DNA of 64,000 bases from Erinaceus europaeus (GCF_950295315.1 NC_080171.1:29952682-30016681); one strand, 5' to 3'. Counted from the first letter of the stretch, positions 43,383 through 55,953 are shown. Notes: generated by a model from the letters alone, not told the origin. Made by a program: numbers and translations.

Positions 43383-44124
43383 AAAGAAGAAACTCAGGTT
43401 CTTGCCCAGACCTACTAGATCGGCATCTTGGTATAACCATCAGGGGACTCAGATGGCCACTAAAGGCTGGGCAGCCTTGCCCTTCTCCACCCCAGGGTTT
43501 GAGGGCATTTTTTAGCTTCCATGTGAGACCAGTCATTCTCGGCTACATCTCAAAACCCTTTCAGATATACTTCACACTGCCTGAATGGGTAATTTTTTCA
43601 ACCAAGTCCAGAACATGAAAATTGTTGATTCTGGACCAACATCTGGCACAGCTGGCACCAAAAAAACATTTAAAAAGTAGCATTTGTTCTACCACTTTCT
43701 CTTTAATCCTGCTAGACTCTGTTCTCTCTATTATAAATGTCCCTTTGTGTGAGTTATTAGTGATACATACCAGATCACCCCAAAACCTAATGACTGAAAA
43801 CAACAACCACTTGATATCTTGAAGTTTCTGTGGGTCAGGGAAACTTGCTAAAGGATTATTGGCTCATGTCTCTGAGTCAAGGCCCAGGGCTGCTAGCTTT
43901 AGCAAGAAAAATAAAAAGCAGGTGCCTAGTGAAATCAGAATTTTGGATGAAAGATGTCTGTTTCCCAGTGCCAATATTATTCCATATTTGGAACATACCT
44001 GAAGTGAAAAGAAGGAAAAGATTATCTGTTTCAACCTGGTCTAGGTCTCCTGGGAGGTTATGGTTAGTCAAACTGTTAAACAGGACTTTCATCAACCAAA
44101 GCATTGCTTATTTTTTATTCTTTT
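43383..44124. other. Unique sequence
   Basis: Nothing recognised. Confidence 0.4.
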
Positions 44125-44305
44125 ATTTTTATAGGACAGAGAAAAATTGAGGGGGGAAAGAGAGAAATTCAATAGAGAGAGAGAGAGAGAGAGAGGGACT
44201 TGCAACACTGCTTTCCCCCACAGGTGGGGACTAGGGGCTTGAACCCAAGTCCTTGCACATGGTAATATATGTTCTCAATGGGGTGTGCCACCACCTGACC
44301 CTACC
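44125..44305 (-). mobile_element. Type B SINE
   Basis: Reverse strand: 'ataggacagagaaaaattg', (GA)n, 'ccccacaggtggggactaggggcttgaacccaagtccttgcacatgg', 'gggtgtgccaccacctgaccc'. Confidence 0.85.
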
Positions 44306-44837
44306 CAGTTACTGTAAGGAACAGTTTGGCTGCTAATTTCATGTGTCCTTTTGACTGTTTTGTGGGTGCTCAGATACTGGATGGACACACACACACATAT
44401 GCACGCACACATGCACGCATGCGAATAGCAAAAGAAACAACAAAAGTACAGTCTGCTTCTAAGTAGTCTCTCAGGGTTTTTGGTTATGGTCTGGCCTTGA
44501 GCCCTCAACACCTGTGTCTTCCCACAAAACTGCCTCGCCATGTGGCAGCAGCCCAGTTGGGCGTGATCTAGTCACGGAAGACCAATAGGAAGCACTACCT
44601 AGTACAGAAATCAGACTTCTTGCATCCTAATCTTGGAAGCGCTGTCCCATACCCCAATAATTCTTCCATATTTTATCCATGAATCTGAAGGTCTAGCTCA
44701 CATGCAAAGGGAATGATTCTACAAGGATATGCAAGCCAGGAAACAGGACTCACTGGGGGCCATATTGAGGTCTGCCTATCATACCCTTATTTCTTTTTTC
44801 TAAATATATATTTTTAATTTAATTATTTTATTTTTTT
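44306..44837. other. Unique sequence
   Basis: Contains an alternating purine-pyrimidine stretch at about 44,387-44,424, otherwise nothing recognised. Confidence 0.4.
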
Positions 44838-46226
44838 GCCTCCAAGGTTATTGCTGGGGCTCGGTACCCGCACTGTGAATCCACTGCTCCTGGCAGCCAT
44901 CTTTTGTCTTTTTCTATTTATTTATTTATTATTTTATTTTATTTATTTTACTTAAAAATATTTTTATATTACAGAATTACAGGTCTACAGGGGTTTGAAT
45001 CCACACCATTCCCACCACCAGAGTTCTGAATCTTCACTCTCCCCACTGCAATCCACCACAGTCCCCTAAAGTTGTAGACATGGGCCAACCATCTTCTCTA
45101 CAACTATCTGTCCACATTTATACATAGTTGCCCCTTCTTTTTCTGATTCAATCCTCTCTTTCCCCTCTAAGCCACTCATGACATCATAACTACCTCCATA
45201 TGTCCCTCTCCTTTTCCTTCTCTCTCTCTGGGTGCTGATGGAGCTGGAGTGCAGAGTCCTCTTATCTTCATCCTATCACTTCTCCCTTGCTGGGAGTATG
45301 GATCAAGGTTGTTTATGGGGAGCAGAAAGTAGGAGTTCTGGCTTCTGTAGCTGCTTCTCCGCTGAGCATGGGCATTGACAGGTTGATCCATACCCCCTGC
45401 CTGTTTCTGTCTTTCCCTAGTGGACCAGAGCTCTGGAGATGTGAGGGTCTAGGACACATTGATGAGGTCATCTGCCGAGAGAAGTCGGGGTGGGATCATG
45501 GTAGCATCTCTAGTTTGGTGTCTGGAAAGTGGCATGACCTAAGTTGAGACAAGATGGTTAATGAACAGAAACCAAAAAGCAGGATCAGAGCAGATGAGAT
45601 TAGGGATTTTAGGGTAGAAGAAAGCTAGGAAATCCATTTTAGGCGTTTTCCTGGGGGTGCACAACTATAGTAGTTTTGCTTGAGTTTGGTAGCTAGCCTG
45701 AGGTTGGATGTGCATATTGTCTGAGAGAATCATGTCAGAGTAGAGAAAAGGGCTAGAAAGTTGGATTAGGGCAGGGAGTAGCTCCCATTCTTATAAAAAA
45801 AAAAAAACTGTGGCTAAAATTAACTATTTATCTCCATCTACCTGCTCCAAGGCCCATATGTAAATGCATATTTATATTTAGTGCCAGAGTCTGTGTAACC
45901 TCTAAGTCCCTACTGGTCTGAGCTTATAGCTCACGGTCACATGAGGAACATTGCAGGCTGCCATATTTTTTCCATTGATGTTGTTGCTGTTGTTGGGTAG
46001 GACAGAGAGAGATTGAGAGAGAAAGGGAAGACAGAGAGGGCGAGAGAAAGATAGACACCCACAGACCTGCTTCAGTGCTTGCAAATCGACCCCCCTGCAG
46101 ACTTGCTTCAGCACTTGCAAAGCAACCCCTCCTGCAGGTGGGAAGCCGGTGGCTCGAACCAGGATCCTTGAACACATCCTTGCACTTTTACTATGTGCAC
46201 TTAACCTGGTGCCTTACCGCCCACCT
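44838..46226 (-). mobile_element. SINE (type A/B) split by an L1
   Basis: SINE end module at 44,838-44,910 ('ctccaaggttattgctggggctcggtacccgcactgtgaatccactgctcctggcagccat') and the remainder at 45,971-46,226 (tail tract, core, head). The two halves fit the long form at 37,667-38,026. Within the second half about 37 bp of the core is duplicated in tandem (46,065-46,137). Confidence 0.8.
44916..45960 (-). mobile_element. Old L1 3' UTR, inserted in a SINE
   Basis: A/T-rich end (44,916-44,965), then 'ggtctacaggggtttgaatccacaccattcccaccaccagagttctg', 'ctgggagtatggatcaagg', 'ctctggagatgtgagggtctaggacacattgatgaggtcatctgcc', to 'aggaacattgcaggctgcca'. An older relative of the young L1 3' UTR. Flanks gcagccatctttt and gctgccatatttt may be diverged TSDs. 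Confidence 0.85.
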
Positions 46227-46279
46227 GTCTTTTCTAAATATTTTAAAAACAGCTATGTACTGAGAGAGAGATATAGTGA

Positions 46280-46395
46280 AGGAGACCACAGAACTATTCA
46301 GCTCTGGCTTCTGGTGGTGTCAGGAGTTAATCCTCAGAATCAGAGCCTCAAGAATTATAGAACCATTTTTTTCTGTTCCCCAACCCTCGTATCGT
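46280..46395 (-). mobile_element. Type C SINE, diverged
   Basis: Reverse strand: 'agaactattcagctctggcttctggtggtgtcaggagttaatcc', 'cagagcctcaagaattatagaaccattt'. Confidence 0.7.
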
Positions 46396-48667
46396 TACTC
46401 AGCTGGATGAAGGTAGTAAACTGTGAATCTTACTCATAAAGAGGGTTGTCATTCCAGTGATGTAAAGGTAGTGCAAAAAAAAAAAAAAACCTGAGAAAAT
46501 GAGTTTTGCATTAGAGTGACTGGAAGACCATTTAAGATTTAGAGGACCTTGAAATGGTGGGATGTCTGTACATGGCAGCTCAGCCTCTGACTCCACCACC
46601 AGGAGTTTTTTGTTGTTGTCGTTGAATTTCACTTGGACATTACTAGAAAGGTTCGCCAAGTCTTCTCAATCTTGCCAAAATTACTAGCTAGGATTGAAAA
46701 AGAATCATCCCAGCAGTATATTACTTGGTATTTTGTAAACAAAGTGTCTTTGGGGAGCTAAGAAAGTAGGACTGGAGATGGGGAGGAGAGTGGCTGCTAG
46801 AAAACCCATTCAAAATGCCTTCTTTGAACTGTGCTCCAGGAGCTCATTCCACTGAGAGGAAGTGGACTTTCTTTCCCTTCTATCTTCCCACTCTCTGCTC
46901 TCTAAGAGAGGAGTCACAGACGATACTGCACCATAGGCCAGGCTCAATTCTGAATCCAATCATACTCAGAGCATTTTATGGTAGGGGGAAATGGGATCAA
47001 ATATAAAGGAAATAAAATAGTAGTAGTGAAGGGCTGTGAGCCAAAAGAACCATTAAAATAAGAACATGAAATAAAGAACATTTAACCATCTTATGGCCTT
47101 TAGATTTCTGTGGTTGGTGGTTCTACAACAACCCCCCTACCTCAATCAGCATAGACATTAAGAAAATTATTTCCATAGAACCCAACTTCATTTGAAGCAG
47201 TATCGCAGAGCCAACTTCTAATAATTATAAGGCAATTCACAGAAATTAAGCTGATTCCATGGCAGCCTAATCAACCTAAATTCTTGTAAAACTGTTGTTT
47301 TTCCAGAGCTTCCATTAAACACAGGCTGGCCTTGTGAGACTATTTGTATTAGATTTGGGGGTGAGGGGAAGAGGAGGAAAAACAGATTAAGTGGTTTTTT
47401 ACACAAGTTTTCAGAGTACTGTGTATATTGTACATCATGTGTATCCCCAAAGGAGTCTATTCACTGGAGTGTAATAGAATAAAATTGGAACCAGGTTGAC
47501 TATGGAGATATCTCTAGTAAGCTGAGAATGTTTCTTTATTCGTGTTTCAAAGTATAGATAACATACCTTACTTAAATGTATTACAGAAACAAGGCTAATC
47601 TCTCCCAATTCCTTGTGGAGCTTAAGACCACAGCATAGAAGGCTCCCTGGAGCATGCTAACATTGGCATTTCGAGAGGGACTTCCATTCCTCAGAGGCAG
47701 AAGGAAGAGGAATTAGTTTGTTCTGTGAAGTGTATTTATCACATTTTGCTAGTGTCTCTGAATCTTTGTCTATTAGCCCTCAGTCTGTTCTATGTTTTTG
47801 TTTGTTTGTTTGTTTTTAGTAACTAAGCATTCATTTTAACAAAGATTTATTATGTAAAAGTACCATTCTAGCAACAGCAGAAGGAAGAAATATCTACCCT
47901 CATGTAATGTTCCACCTGGTAGTAGGGACCTGGCAAATGCAACAGGCATGGCCTGAGTCAACTCTGTTCACACACACACAAATCCCAGGCACTATTCCTT
48001 GTGCTTTACAAGAACTAACTCACTTCATTCCTACAACAGCCATATCCAGTGAGTTCTGTTATTACACACATTTTCTGGCTAAAGAGAGACTAAAGAAGTT
48101 TTTAGAATTTAGAACAGTGCTCCCTTCAAAGGAAACTTCTGTGTTGAAGTCCTAATTCCCTAGTACCTCCAACTGTGACTATAAATGGGCAGAGGGCCTT
48201 TTAAACAGATTATTGAGTTAAGTTCACTAAGATGACTTTAATATAATTGTTGCTCATAGTGGAAGGAAATTTAGACATAGAGAAGAAGACCTTGTAAAGA
48301 CAAGAGCAAAGCTTGAGAGGGTATCTTCTAGTCCAGGAGTGAGTATTCAGAGGAAGCAACCTTGCTAGCACTACTGTAAATATAAAAAAGGGTTTTTTTT
48401 TTTTGTGGGTTTCATAAACTTGGCAGGTTTCTTAGGTTCTTCAAATCCACTGTGAGGAAAATAGGTAAGAGAGAAAAGACTAGCCAGCCATGTGGAATGT
48501 GTCCTGGGTCCTTAAACATCCGCTCATGACGTTCCAGGAGAAGGCAACAGGAGAAGCAGGTGCAGCAGATCAGGAACCATGGGGAAGCAAGAGAGAGTAA
48601 CAAAGGACCACAGCTCCACCCGACTCTTCCTTAAATAGTTGTGCAAGTCCCTAAGAGTTTATGTCTG
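46396..48667. other. Unique sequence, 2.3 kb
   Basis: The longest stretch here without a recognised mobile element. No exon, promoter or RNA gene seen; small A runs and a (TTTG)n at 47,797-47,816 only. Confidence 0.45.
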
Positions 48668-48940
48668 TCTAATCAAGAGAAACATGAAGGAAAATGAGCA
48701 AAACCCCAGAGGTTCCAGGACTGGCAGAAATATAGCATTTGTAGAGAATGAGGAATGTATTAGAGTTTAAGAAGGCAATAGATGATGATGATTATTATAA
48801 TCAAGTTATTTGAGAGCTAGTTTTACTTTGAAAATCCCATGGTTAGGATTTTCTGTACCATATAAGACCTTATCATGACTTAATGTCATTTAGGGCTATT
48901 TACAAATAACTATGTCTTATATACTGATAAGGCCACAGCC
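48668..48940 (-). mobile_element. Old L1 proximal 3' UTR fragment
   Basis: Collinear with 60,540-60,790: 'aatcaagagaaacatgaaggaaaatgagcaaaaccccagaggttccaggactgg', 'ttaagaaggcaatagatg', 'ggttaggattttctgtacca'. Strongly diverged. Confidence 0.72.
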
Positions 48941-49161
48941 TTCATTTTATTTATTGTCAGTAAAGCATAACATATACCCAACATCACCTTAACTAGACAT
49001 CTAGTTTCTGGGACTATGAAGAAATAACTTCCTATTGTTTAAACGCCATAATTTTCCCCCCACTATTATAGCTGAGCTGCACTTCTTAATCACTTCTTGA
49101 ACACTTGGATTATTTCAATTTGTTTTTTCTATTTCTGGGCCACAATTAAAGGATAGCACAG

Positions 49162-49457
49162 GGGAGTCGGGCGGTAGCACAGCAGGTTAAGCACACGTGG
49201 TATGGAATGCAAGGATTGGCTTAAAGATCCTGGTTCCAGCCCCCAGCTCCCTACCTGCAGGGGAGTCACTTCACATTCTCTGAAGCAGGTCTGCAGGTGT
49301 CTGTCTTTCTCTCCCCCTCTCTGTCTTCCCTTCTTCTCTCCATTTCTCTCTGTCATATCTAACAATGACGACATCAACAACAACAACAATAATAACTACG
49401 ACAACAAGGGCAACAAAAGGGAAAAAATAATTTAAAAAAGAAAGTCTTTAAAAAAAA
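49162..49457 (+). mobile_element. Type A SINE with 9-bp TSD
   Basis: 'gggagtcgggcggtagcacagcaggttaagcacacgtgg' (clear A box), 'ctgcaggggagtcacttcacattctctgaagcaggtctgcaggtgtct', AAC/AAT tail. atagcacag at 49,153-49,161 and 49,458-49,466 is the TSD. An 18-bp interruption precedes the B-box region. Confidence 0.93.
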
Positions 49458-49466
49458 TAGCACAGC

Positions 49467-49570
49467 AGCAGTCAGTGAAGTAGTTCAGCAAGGAAAGCAT
49501 ATTTCTTGTGTCCATGAGGCCTTGTATTTGATCTCCTCTACCATACTTGCCAGAGTGGTGCTCAAGGCCA
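49467..49570 (+). mobile_element. Type C SINE, diverged
   Basis: 'agcagtcagtgaagtagttcagcaaggaaagca', 'tccatgaggccttgtatttgatctcctctacca', 'gccagagtggtgctcaaggc'. Confidence 0.6.
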
Positions 49571-51183
49571 CTGGAGAGATGCAAATGCATGGTAGAAGAG
49601 TCAAAGGATGGAGACATCAACTCTCTGAAGGTTGGGGGTCCTGTATAAAGAGGCACTTGGGATGATCCTTGAAAGTAGATTTGAACAGATTTGAAAAGAT
49701 CCTGTAGTTGAAATAAGGCATTTCAAGCTGTACAAACAGGGAAGGAAGGCTCCAGTCAGAAAATTTGTGATGAACTTATCAAACCCGGTAGGACCTATTG
49801 ATAACCTACCAAGGACTATTAGCCTTGTGTCTGTTCCGCATGCCTCTTTGGAACTATGGTGAAATCTATAGATTTATTTTTTTTCAGTTGCATACGTATG
49901 AAAAATTTTAAATCACATAAATATTTCAAGGTTTGGGCATATAATAATGATGCATGTTATTCTTTACTGATGTGTTTGATTAAGTCTAGTGACAGGCCTA
50001 AGAACGACTTTAACTTTGAAGTAGTGGTGAACGTGGATGGCATTTTGAGGCATGTGCCCAACATACCTGCAATCCAATAGGAAATGTCTGTAATTTCTAT
50101 GAGTAGCAAAACCTTAGGTACAACAGTTACCTTATTGTGCTTCTCCTGCCTACTTTTACAATGGGAAGATATGCTAATGTCCAGCCAAAGATCAACAAAA
50201 ATAAATAAGTATTTTCTTCCCATCAAACTCACAAACTCCTAACTGAGGGCAATGCATTTATTTCTTTTAATCTTTGGGTTTCTTCATTCCTAGAATCTGA
50301 TTATGGTTGTGGGTCTCCCTGTCTTCTCCCTTGTGAAAGAAAAGCTCAAATAAACCTAATTTTATATACAACTGGAGTAAATGAGTAAGCCACAAAGTCC
50401 TTTAATTTTTTTTCTGAGTATATGAATTGTTTACATTTAAATACCCACAGTGTCTTAGTACTGCTTTTGTCGTGTTAATTCTTAGAAATGCAGTTTACTT
50501 ACTACTAACTTTGTGAAAGAAGATCAGTCATGCCAGATGTTCTTACTGAATGACTGCAGAGGTTGCTGGTGATCAGCTCAGATGCTGTGTTCATTGCGAC
50601 GGTGGAGCACTGAACCATTGATCAACTGCCAAGTATTCAATCTAATTTATTTGTTAAAATGGCCAGAACAACTAGGCAAGTGCCACTACAAATGCTTAAC
50701 CACAGTGCTGGCTTAACCACTCATCCATCAATTGATTTTTCTTAGCCTATGTGACAGCTCGGTAAGTGAAGAATCATTGCCTGACAGTTCATTCCTTGGT
50801 ATTCCAAAGACACAACTGCTCAGGTGAAAGGATCTCTTTTCTTCTTTCCCTGCTACCATCCACAATGAGTTTCAGGGCCTATAGTAACACTCAAAGTGGG
50901 TCACAGTCTTTGAGGAAGAAGCTGATTTGTAAAAAGCTGTCAAAACTCTGACCTTGGAAGGCAGCATTAGGGAGCACTAGTCTTTATAGAAGTCATTCTG
51001 AGGGAGTTAGTCAAGTCCTTGACTTGCACTTTTCAAAACCCAAGTGGAGAGCCATGGAGACCCATAACATCCTACACTGGAAGTTCCTAACTTCTGTTTA
51101 CCTCCATTACACCCTGCAAGGAGATTACTATTGTGTCTTTGCAGTGGGATCTTTCACTAGACCTCTCTGTACTTCTAGAAGAT
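49571..51183. other. Unique sequence
   Basis: Nothing recognised. Confidence 0.4.
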
Positions 51184-51247
51184 CAATCTGTCTATCTGTC
51201 TGTCTGTCTGTCTGTCTTTCTGTCTGTCTATCTATCTATCATCTATC
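51184..51247. repeat. (TCTG)n(TATC)n microsatellite
   Basis: About 9 TCTG units then TATC units. Confidence 0.95.
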
Positions 51248-51254
51248 CATGTTC

Positions 51255-51520
51255 TTTTATTGATACTGAGGTTATCACTGGGGCTATTGGTACTATTAAT
51301 CTACCATTCCAGTGGCCATTTTTCCTTTCTGTTTTATTTGATAGGACAGAGAGAAATTGAGAAGGTAGGATGGGATAGAGAGGGAGAGAGACACCTGTAC
51401 ACCTGCTTCACCACTAGTGAAGCTTCCACCCTGCAGGTGGAGAGTGGGGGTTCGAACCCAGGTACTTGTGCATGGTAATGTGTGTGCCTAGCCCGCTACA
51501 GGGCCCTTCTGTTATCTCCC
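51255..51520 (-). mobile_element. Type B SINE
   Basis: Reverse strand: terminal module 'tgatactgaggttatcactggggctattggtactattaatctacc', GA-rich, 'cctgcaggtggagagtgggggttcgaacccagg' (perfect B box) and head. Confidence 0.87.
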
Positions 51521-52394
51521 ATTTATTTTCTCTATTTCTTTATTAGCTATCTTGACTTAGACTTTCTGGGGCAAGGGGAGTCCTTCATCTTTCAGAGGAA
51601 AGTGGAAGGAGAGATGGGGATTTATGGAGGTCTGGATGATGAGGAAGCTATGAGTGAGCTTCATTAGGGACTTTTGTCCTTGCTGCCCCAAATCACTGTT
51701 CTGAATTCTTCTTAGTAATTGTCTGAGGAGGCACTACTTTGGCTCCCCAAAGTATTTGTGAAATCATTGCTAATGCTTTCTCTATCTTAGACATCTTTGT
51801 ATTTCCAGAATAAAGTACTTAGTAGTTTGACATATGTCCAGACTTCATCATCTTGCTTTGTACTTCTGAGAAGGAGGTGCAGGGGTACCATTTTTCTAAA
51901 CCTCACAGTTTTGAACATTCCTTTCCCTCTGTTTTTAGTCCCCTCAATCCTTGGGCGAATAATTGCCTTCTTAAGTTTCTAATAGTTGGTTGCCCTAGAA
52001 AGTTCTTTTTACATTTCTTGTCTTTCTAAAAGTGTGCAATCTATTCTTTGTATTAAATATGCCCTCTGAAATACTTAGCATTGTTTCTACTTTCCTAATT
52101 GAGCCCTGACAAATTAAAGTTTAATAAAGTTAAAACAAATGATTTTCAATCTCAAGTGAACTTGATTTCTCTGTGGGGAAGCATTTGTTGTATAAAGATG
52201 TTGTTCGGGGCATGGGGAAGAAATGGATTATAGTTGTAGCTCAATCAATATTACACAGTTTGACCTCAAGTCAGACACTGAGAAGCTAAACTCCATCACC
52301 TCTAGTATTCTTTCATCTTAATATACTAGTTTTTGTTTGTTTGTTTGTTTCAACCCATTCCAATTTCATGTAAGCAGTCTATTCGTGATCTTAC
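51521..52394. other. Unique sequence
   Basis: Nothing recognised except TTTG repeats at 52,332-52,350. Confidence 0.4.
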
Positions 52395-52531
52395 AATGTT
52401 TCTCCTTTTTGCCAGCAAAGTTATTGCTGTGGTTTGGTGTCTACAAGACCATTTCCCCATTCCTGGTGGCCATTTCTTTCTTCCTTTCTTTTTAATTTCC
52501 TTCCCTCTCCCTTCCTTCTTTCTTCTTCTTT

Positions 52532-52595
<64 letters not shown>

Positions 52596-52915
52596 TCCTT
52601 CTTCTTCTTCTTCTTCTTCTTCTTCTTCTTCTTCTTCTTCTTCTTCTTCTTCTTCTTCTTCTCCTCCTCCTCCTCCTCCTCCTCCTCCTCTTCCTCCTCC
52701 TCCTCCTCCTCCTCCTCCTTCTTCTCCTTCTCCTTCTCCTTCTCCTTCTCCTCCTTCTCCTTCTCCTTCTCCTTCTCCTTCTCCTTCTCCTTCTCCTTCT
52801 CCTTCTTCTTCTTCTTCTTCTTGCCTCCAGTCACTGGGGCTCAATGCCAGCCCTATGAAACTACTTTGTGTACCCTTAACTGGGTGCACCACTGCCCACT
52901 CTCCAGTTTTTTTTT
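52395..52915 (-). mobile_element. Type B SINE split by a grown microsatellite
   Basis: Terminal module at 52,405-52,475 ('gccagcaaagttattgctgtggtttggtgtctacaagaccatt') and a further SINE piece at 52,823-52,915 ('cagtcactggggctcaatgccagcc', 'ccttaactgggtgcaccactgcccact'). The usual GA-rich core is replaced by the repeat array. Confidence 0.72.
52476..52822. repeat. Layered polypyrimidine microsatellite, about 345 bp
   Basis: Ordered blocks: (TTTC)n about 52,530-52,595; (TTC)n about 52,597-52,660; (TCC)n about 52,661-52,720; (TTCTCC)n about 52,720-52,804; (TTC)n to 52,822. All on one strand pyrimidine. Long frames here are artefacts. Confidence 0.97.
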
Positions 52916-53033
52916 TTTAATAGAGAAGGCAGAAAGAGAGACCACAGCCCCAAAACTTCCCTCAGTGCAGTGAGGACTGGCCTTGAACCTGGATACATGG
53001 CAATGCAGCTATTTCACTGGTTCTTCCTTTCAC
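52916..53033 (-). mobile_element. SINE fragment
   Basis: 'agagaaggcagaaagagagaccacagcccc', 'ggccttgaacctggatacatggcaatgcagc' reads as a reverse-strand short SINE. Confidence 0.5.
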
Positions 53034-53222
53034 ATTCTTATAGATACAGAGAGAAATAGAGAGGAAGAGAGAAGGGATAAATGAGGGAGAGAGAGATACC
53101 AGCAGCACCACTTCACTACTTGTGAAGCTTCCGCCCCTATAGTTGGGAACCAGGGACTTGAACCCAGGCTCACACATGGCCACATGGGTGCTGTACTGGT
53201 GTTTCACTGTCTGAGTCCCAGT
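53034..53222 (-). mobile_element. Type B SINE
   Basis: Reverse strand: 'tatagatacagagagaaatagagagg', 'cttgtgaagcttccgcccctatagttgggaaccagggacttgaacccagg', 'gtgtttcactgtctgagtccc'. Confidence 0.87.
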
Positions 53223-53234
53223 GTTTGCATTTTT

Positions 53235-53350
53235 TTTTTTCCAGAGCACTGCTCAGCTCTCACTTGTGGTGGTACAGGGGATTGAACCTGGGACTTTGGA
53301 GCCTCGGCCATGAGAGTCTTTTTGCATAACCATTATGCTATCTTTCCCAC
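53235..53350 (-). mobile_element. Type C SINE
   Basis: Reverse strand: 'agagcactgctcagctctcacttgtggtggtacaggggattgaacctgggactttggagcctcggccatgag', 'ataaccattatgctatctttcccac'. A clean copy. Confidence 0.93.
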
Positions 53351-55658
53351 TTCTAATGTTTTCTTTAGTGGATTTCTTTATACTTCCTAGGCATTTTAGA
53401 AAATTGTTCTAACAGACATTGCTTATCTTTCCCAGTGCAATATCCTTCTAGCCTAATCCTAGTTAAATCATCTGTAGGCTACCCTGGGTTTCTTAAGGAG
53501 AATGTAAATGTCTTCAGCCAAAATGACTCTTTCTTGCTAAGTAGTTTAAAGATGACATTGTTTTATATCTTGGCTTTAACCATGGGAATTTTGTGCTAAA
53601 TCACTTTCTCTCCTTATATGAAGCTACACATTTAAGCTATTATCTCTGGGAAGTCAATATGCTGTCTACACACATACCCTGATGGGGAGCAATAATCATA
53701 TAATGAAAAGAATAGACTAAATGTATAACAGATGCCCAAGTGCAAATTGAGGTGGATGTTTGTGGATAAGGAACTGTCATCACCTACATCATGAACATAT
53801 CCAGCTGGTATCTGAGACACAATTTATATGAAAATCTGAACCACACCCTCAACTTCCAGCATCAAAATGGGAGGAATATTGCATTTTAATATTGGTGAGA
53901 TCAATGACACACTCAGGGTACCACCTCTCACCCCCAGAATTTTAAGCATGGCTTCCTTCTAGAATCTATTTCATCTGTCTTTCTGCCAAGTTGGCCTGAT
54001 TCTTATGCTTGGGGAACAATGCCAGAACCTTGGGCCAGAAAAGCTGATGGCAGTTGAGTCTTAGGTCCCTGTTGACAAGAAACATCCTCAGGGAGATTGA
54101 TGTGAGCTTCCCATGAAGCAGCAACTAATATGTTGATGAGGGAGTGACAAACACAACATCACTTTAGATAATTTTAGTAACTCCCACCACCACCCTCATT
54201 TTCAGGCATACTGCAATCATTATTTTTTATGGATTTCTCAGATTTCCAAGAACTAACAGTGGTAGGTTATCACTTTCCTGGTAATCAATTTAGTTCTCCG
54301 ACTGTGTTTAGGTAGGTGACATCCATTGTCCTGTGAGATAACAGATGAACTACTGCACATGCCCACAGATTCAACTCTCAGTTGAATACCACACCACTGA
54401 TAGTCTTTCTAAGATGTTAAGAGTCACTGGACTTTGGCGGCTCTACTATGGGTTTGGGAAAGCATCAAAAGGGAGGTAGGAGGTCAGGGGCAGTGGAGGG
54501 GTATGTATACTTGAGTTTGGATATCAGATACTGAAAATTTGTTTCCAGTTCTAGATCTATGAGAACAATAATGCTTCCTACCATCTGGTCACTATCATTG
54601 TGGAGACAGAGATCTTGTTCTACAATTTATATTCTCATTTAACAATTTTTCTTTAAGAGCTACTCAGAGATTACTCTATCTAGCCAAAAAGTCCTTCCAC
54701 AAGATACTTCCTTGAGAAAGGGCTTAGAGTTTATTGATATCAGATATTGTGAAAACATTGCTAGCATAAGAATCCCTGGCTGGACATGCTTAAACGTGAG
54801 AATATAAGAGCCTTTGTCATTTGGCTCATGAGGTAGCTCACAGTGAGAGAGAAAGAGACACTGGTATTGAGCATTGGATCCCACGCTCAGGTCAGATCTT
54901 GTAGGAACTGCTCAGCAAATAAAATTGGGCTTTTTATTTGTTTACTTTTTTCTACCCCACCCCACCCAAACCCCCCACCTCCCAGGGAATCGCTTATCGC
55001 CAGTTTTTTATTCTCATTTTCATTATCCCTTAAAAAAAAAATCCCTTTCAATAATGGAGCTAATAAATGGTTTACGTTGAGTTATGTAAGGCCTGAAGAG
55101 ACTTAGTATTGTCCATTATCATAATCAGTGGAGAAAAAAAGAAAATAAGAGTTCTCATTTGGAAGGAAGTAAACCCATATATGGTAGAATTGAATACATC
55201 AGTGAGTTCATCAAATCATTCTACCTCTCTGGCTATCCATGGTTAACCAATTCTGATAATCTCAACAATAGACATCAATGTGGACAGCATTGATTTAGTT
55301 TCAATCTTTTAGTTTTTGTTCATTCTAGTTTGATATTTTGAGAATTTGAATCTCTAGTAAATATGGTCCAGTTTTGCATGGGAAAGTCCCTAGACTCATT
55401 GTATATTTACGTACATGTTCAGTAAGCATAAGTTGTGATATAATGTAATTTGAGTTTATTTTTCATCTTTTGCTTTATGTTAATGTGTTCTTTGTGGGAC
55501 ACTATTTTACAAAGCCACTTGCTAAAGATTTTGAGGGTCTCTAGATATTTTTCAGTCATTCTTCAATAATAGATATTCCTATAATAACTAAGTCATGGAG
55601 AATATCTAAATTCAGAATCAGTATGTCTAGTCTAAGACATTTTTAAAATATATAGAGT
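53351..55658. other. Unique sequence, 2.3 kb
   Basis: No gene recognised. A possible short-SINE head lies at 54,822-54,905 ('ctcatgaggtagctcacagtgag', 'gcattggatcccacgctcagg'). Confidence 0.4.
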
Positions 55659-55953
55659 TGAGGGAGTTGGGCTGTAGCGCAGCGGGTTAAGCACAGGTGG
55701 CACAAAGCACAAGGACCGGCATAAGGATCCCGGTTCGAACCCCGGCTCCCTACCTGCAGGGGAGTCGCTTCACAGGCGGTGAAGCAGGTCTGCAGGTGTC
55801 TGTCTTTCTCTCCTCCTCTCTGTCTTCCCCTCCTCTCTCCATTTCTCTCTGTCCTATCCAACAACGACAACAACAATAATAACTACAACAATAAAAAACA
55901 ACAACAAGGGCAACAAAAGGGAATAAATAAATAAAATAAATATTTAAAAAAAT
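55659..55953 (+). mobile_element. Type A SINE, well preserved
   Basis: 'gagggagttgggctgtagcgcagcgggttaagcac' carries a good A box and 'cggttcgaacccc' (55,731-55,743) a perfect B box, so polymerase III promoter elements look intact. Core 'ggcggtgaagcaggtctgcaggtgtctgtc', CT-rich, CAA-rich tail and AAAT end. Flanks 'aaatatatagagttga' and 'aaatatagagagagagttga' look like its TSD. Confidence 0.95.

Noticed and set aside
52333..52973. Open frames rich in Ser/Phe/Pro or Glu/Lys
   Set aside because: They are translations of the TTC/TCC microsatellite and not protein genes.
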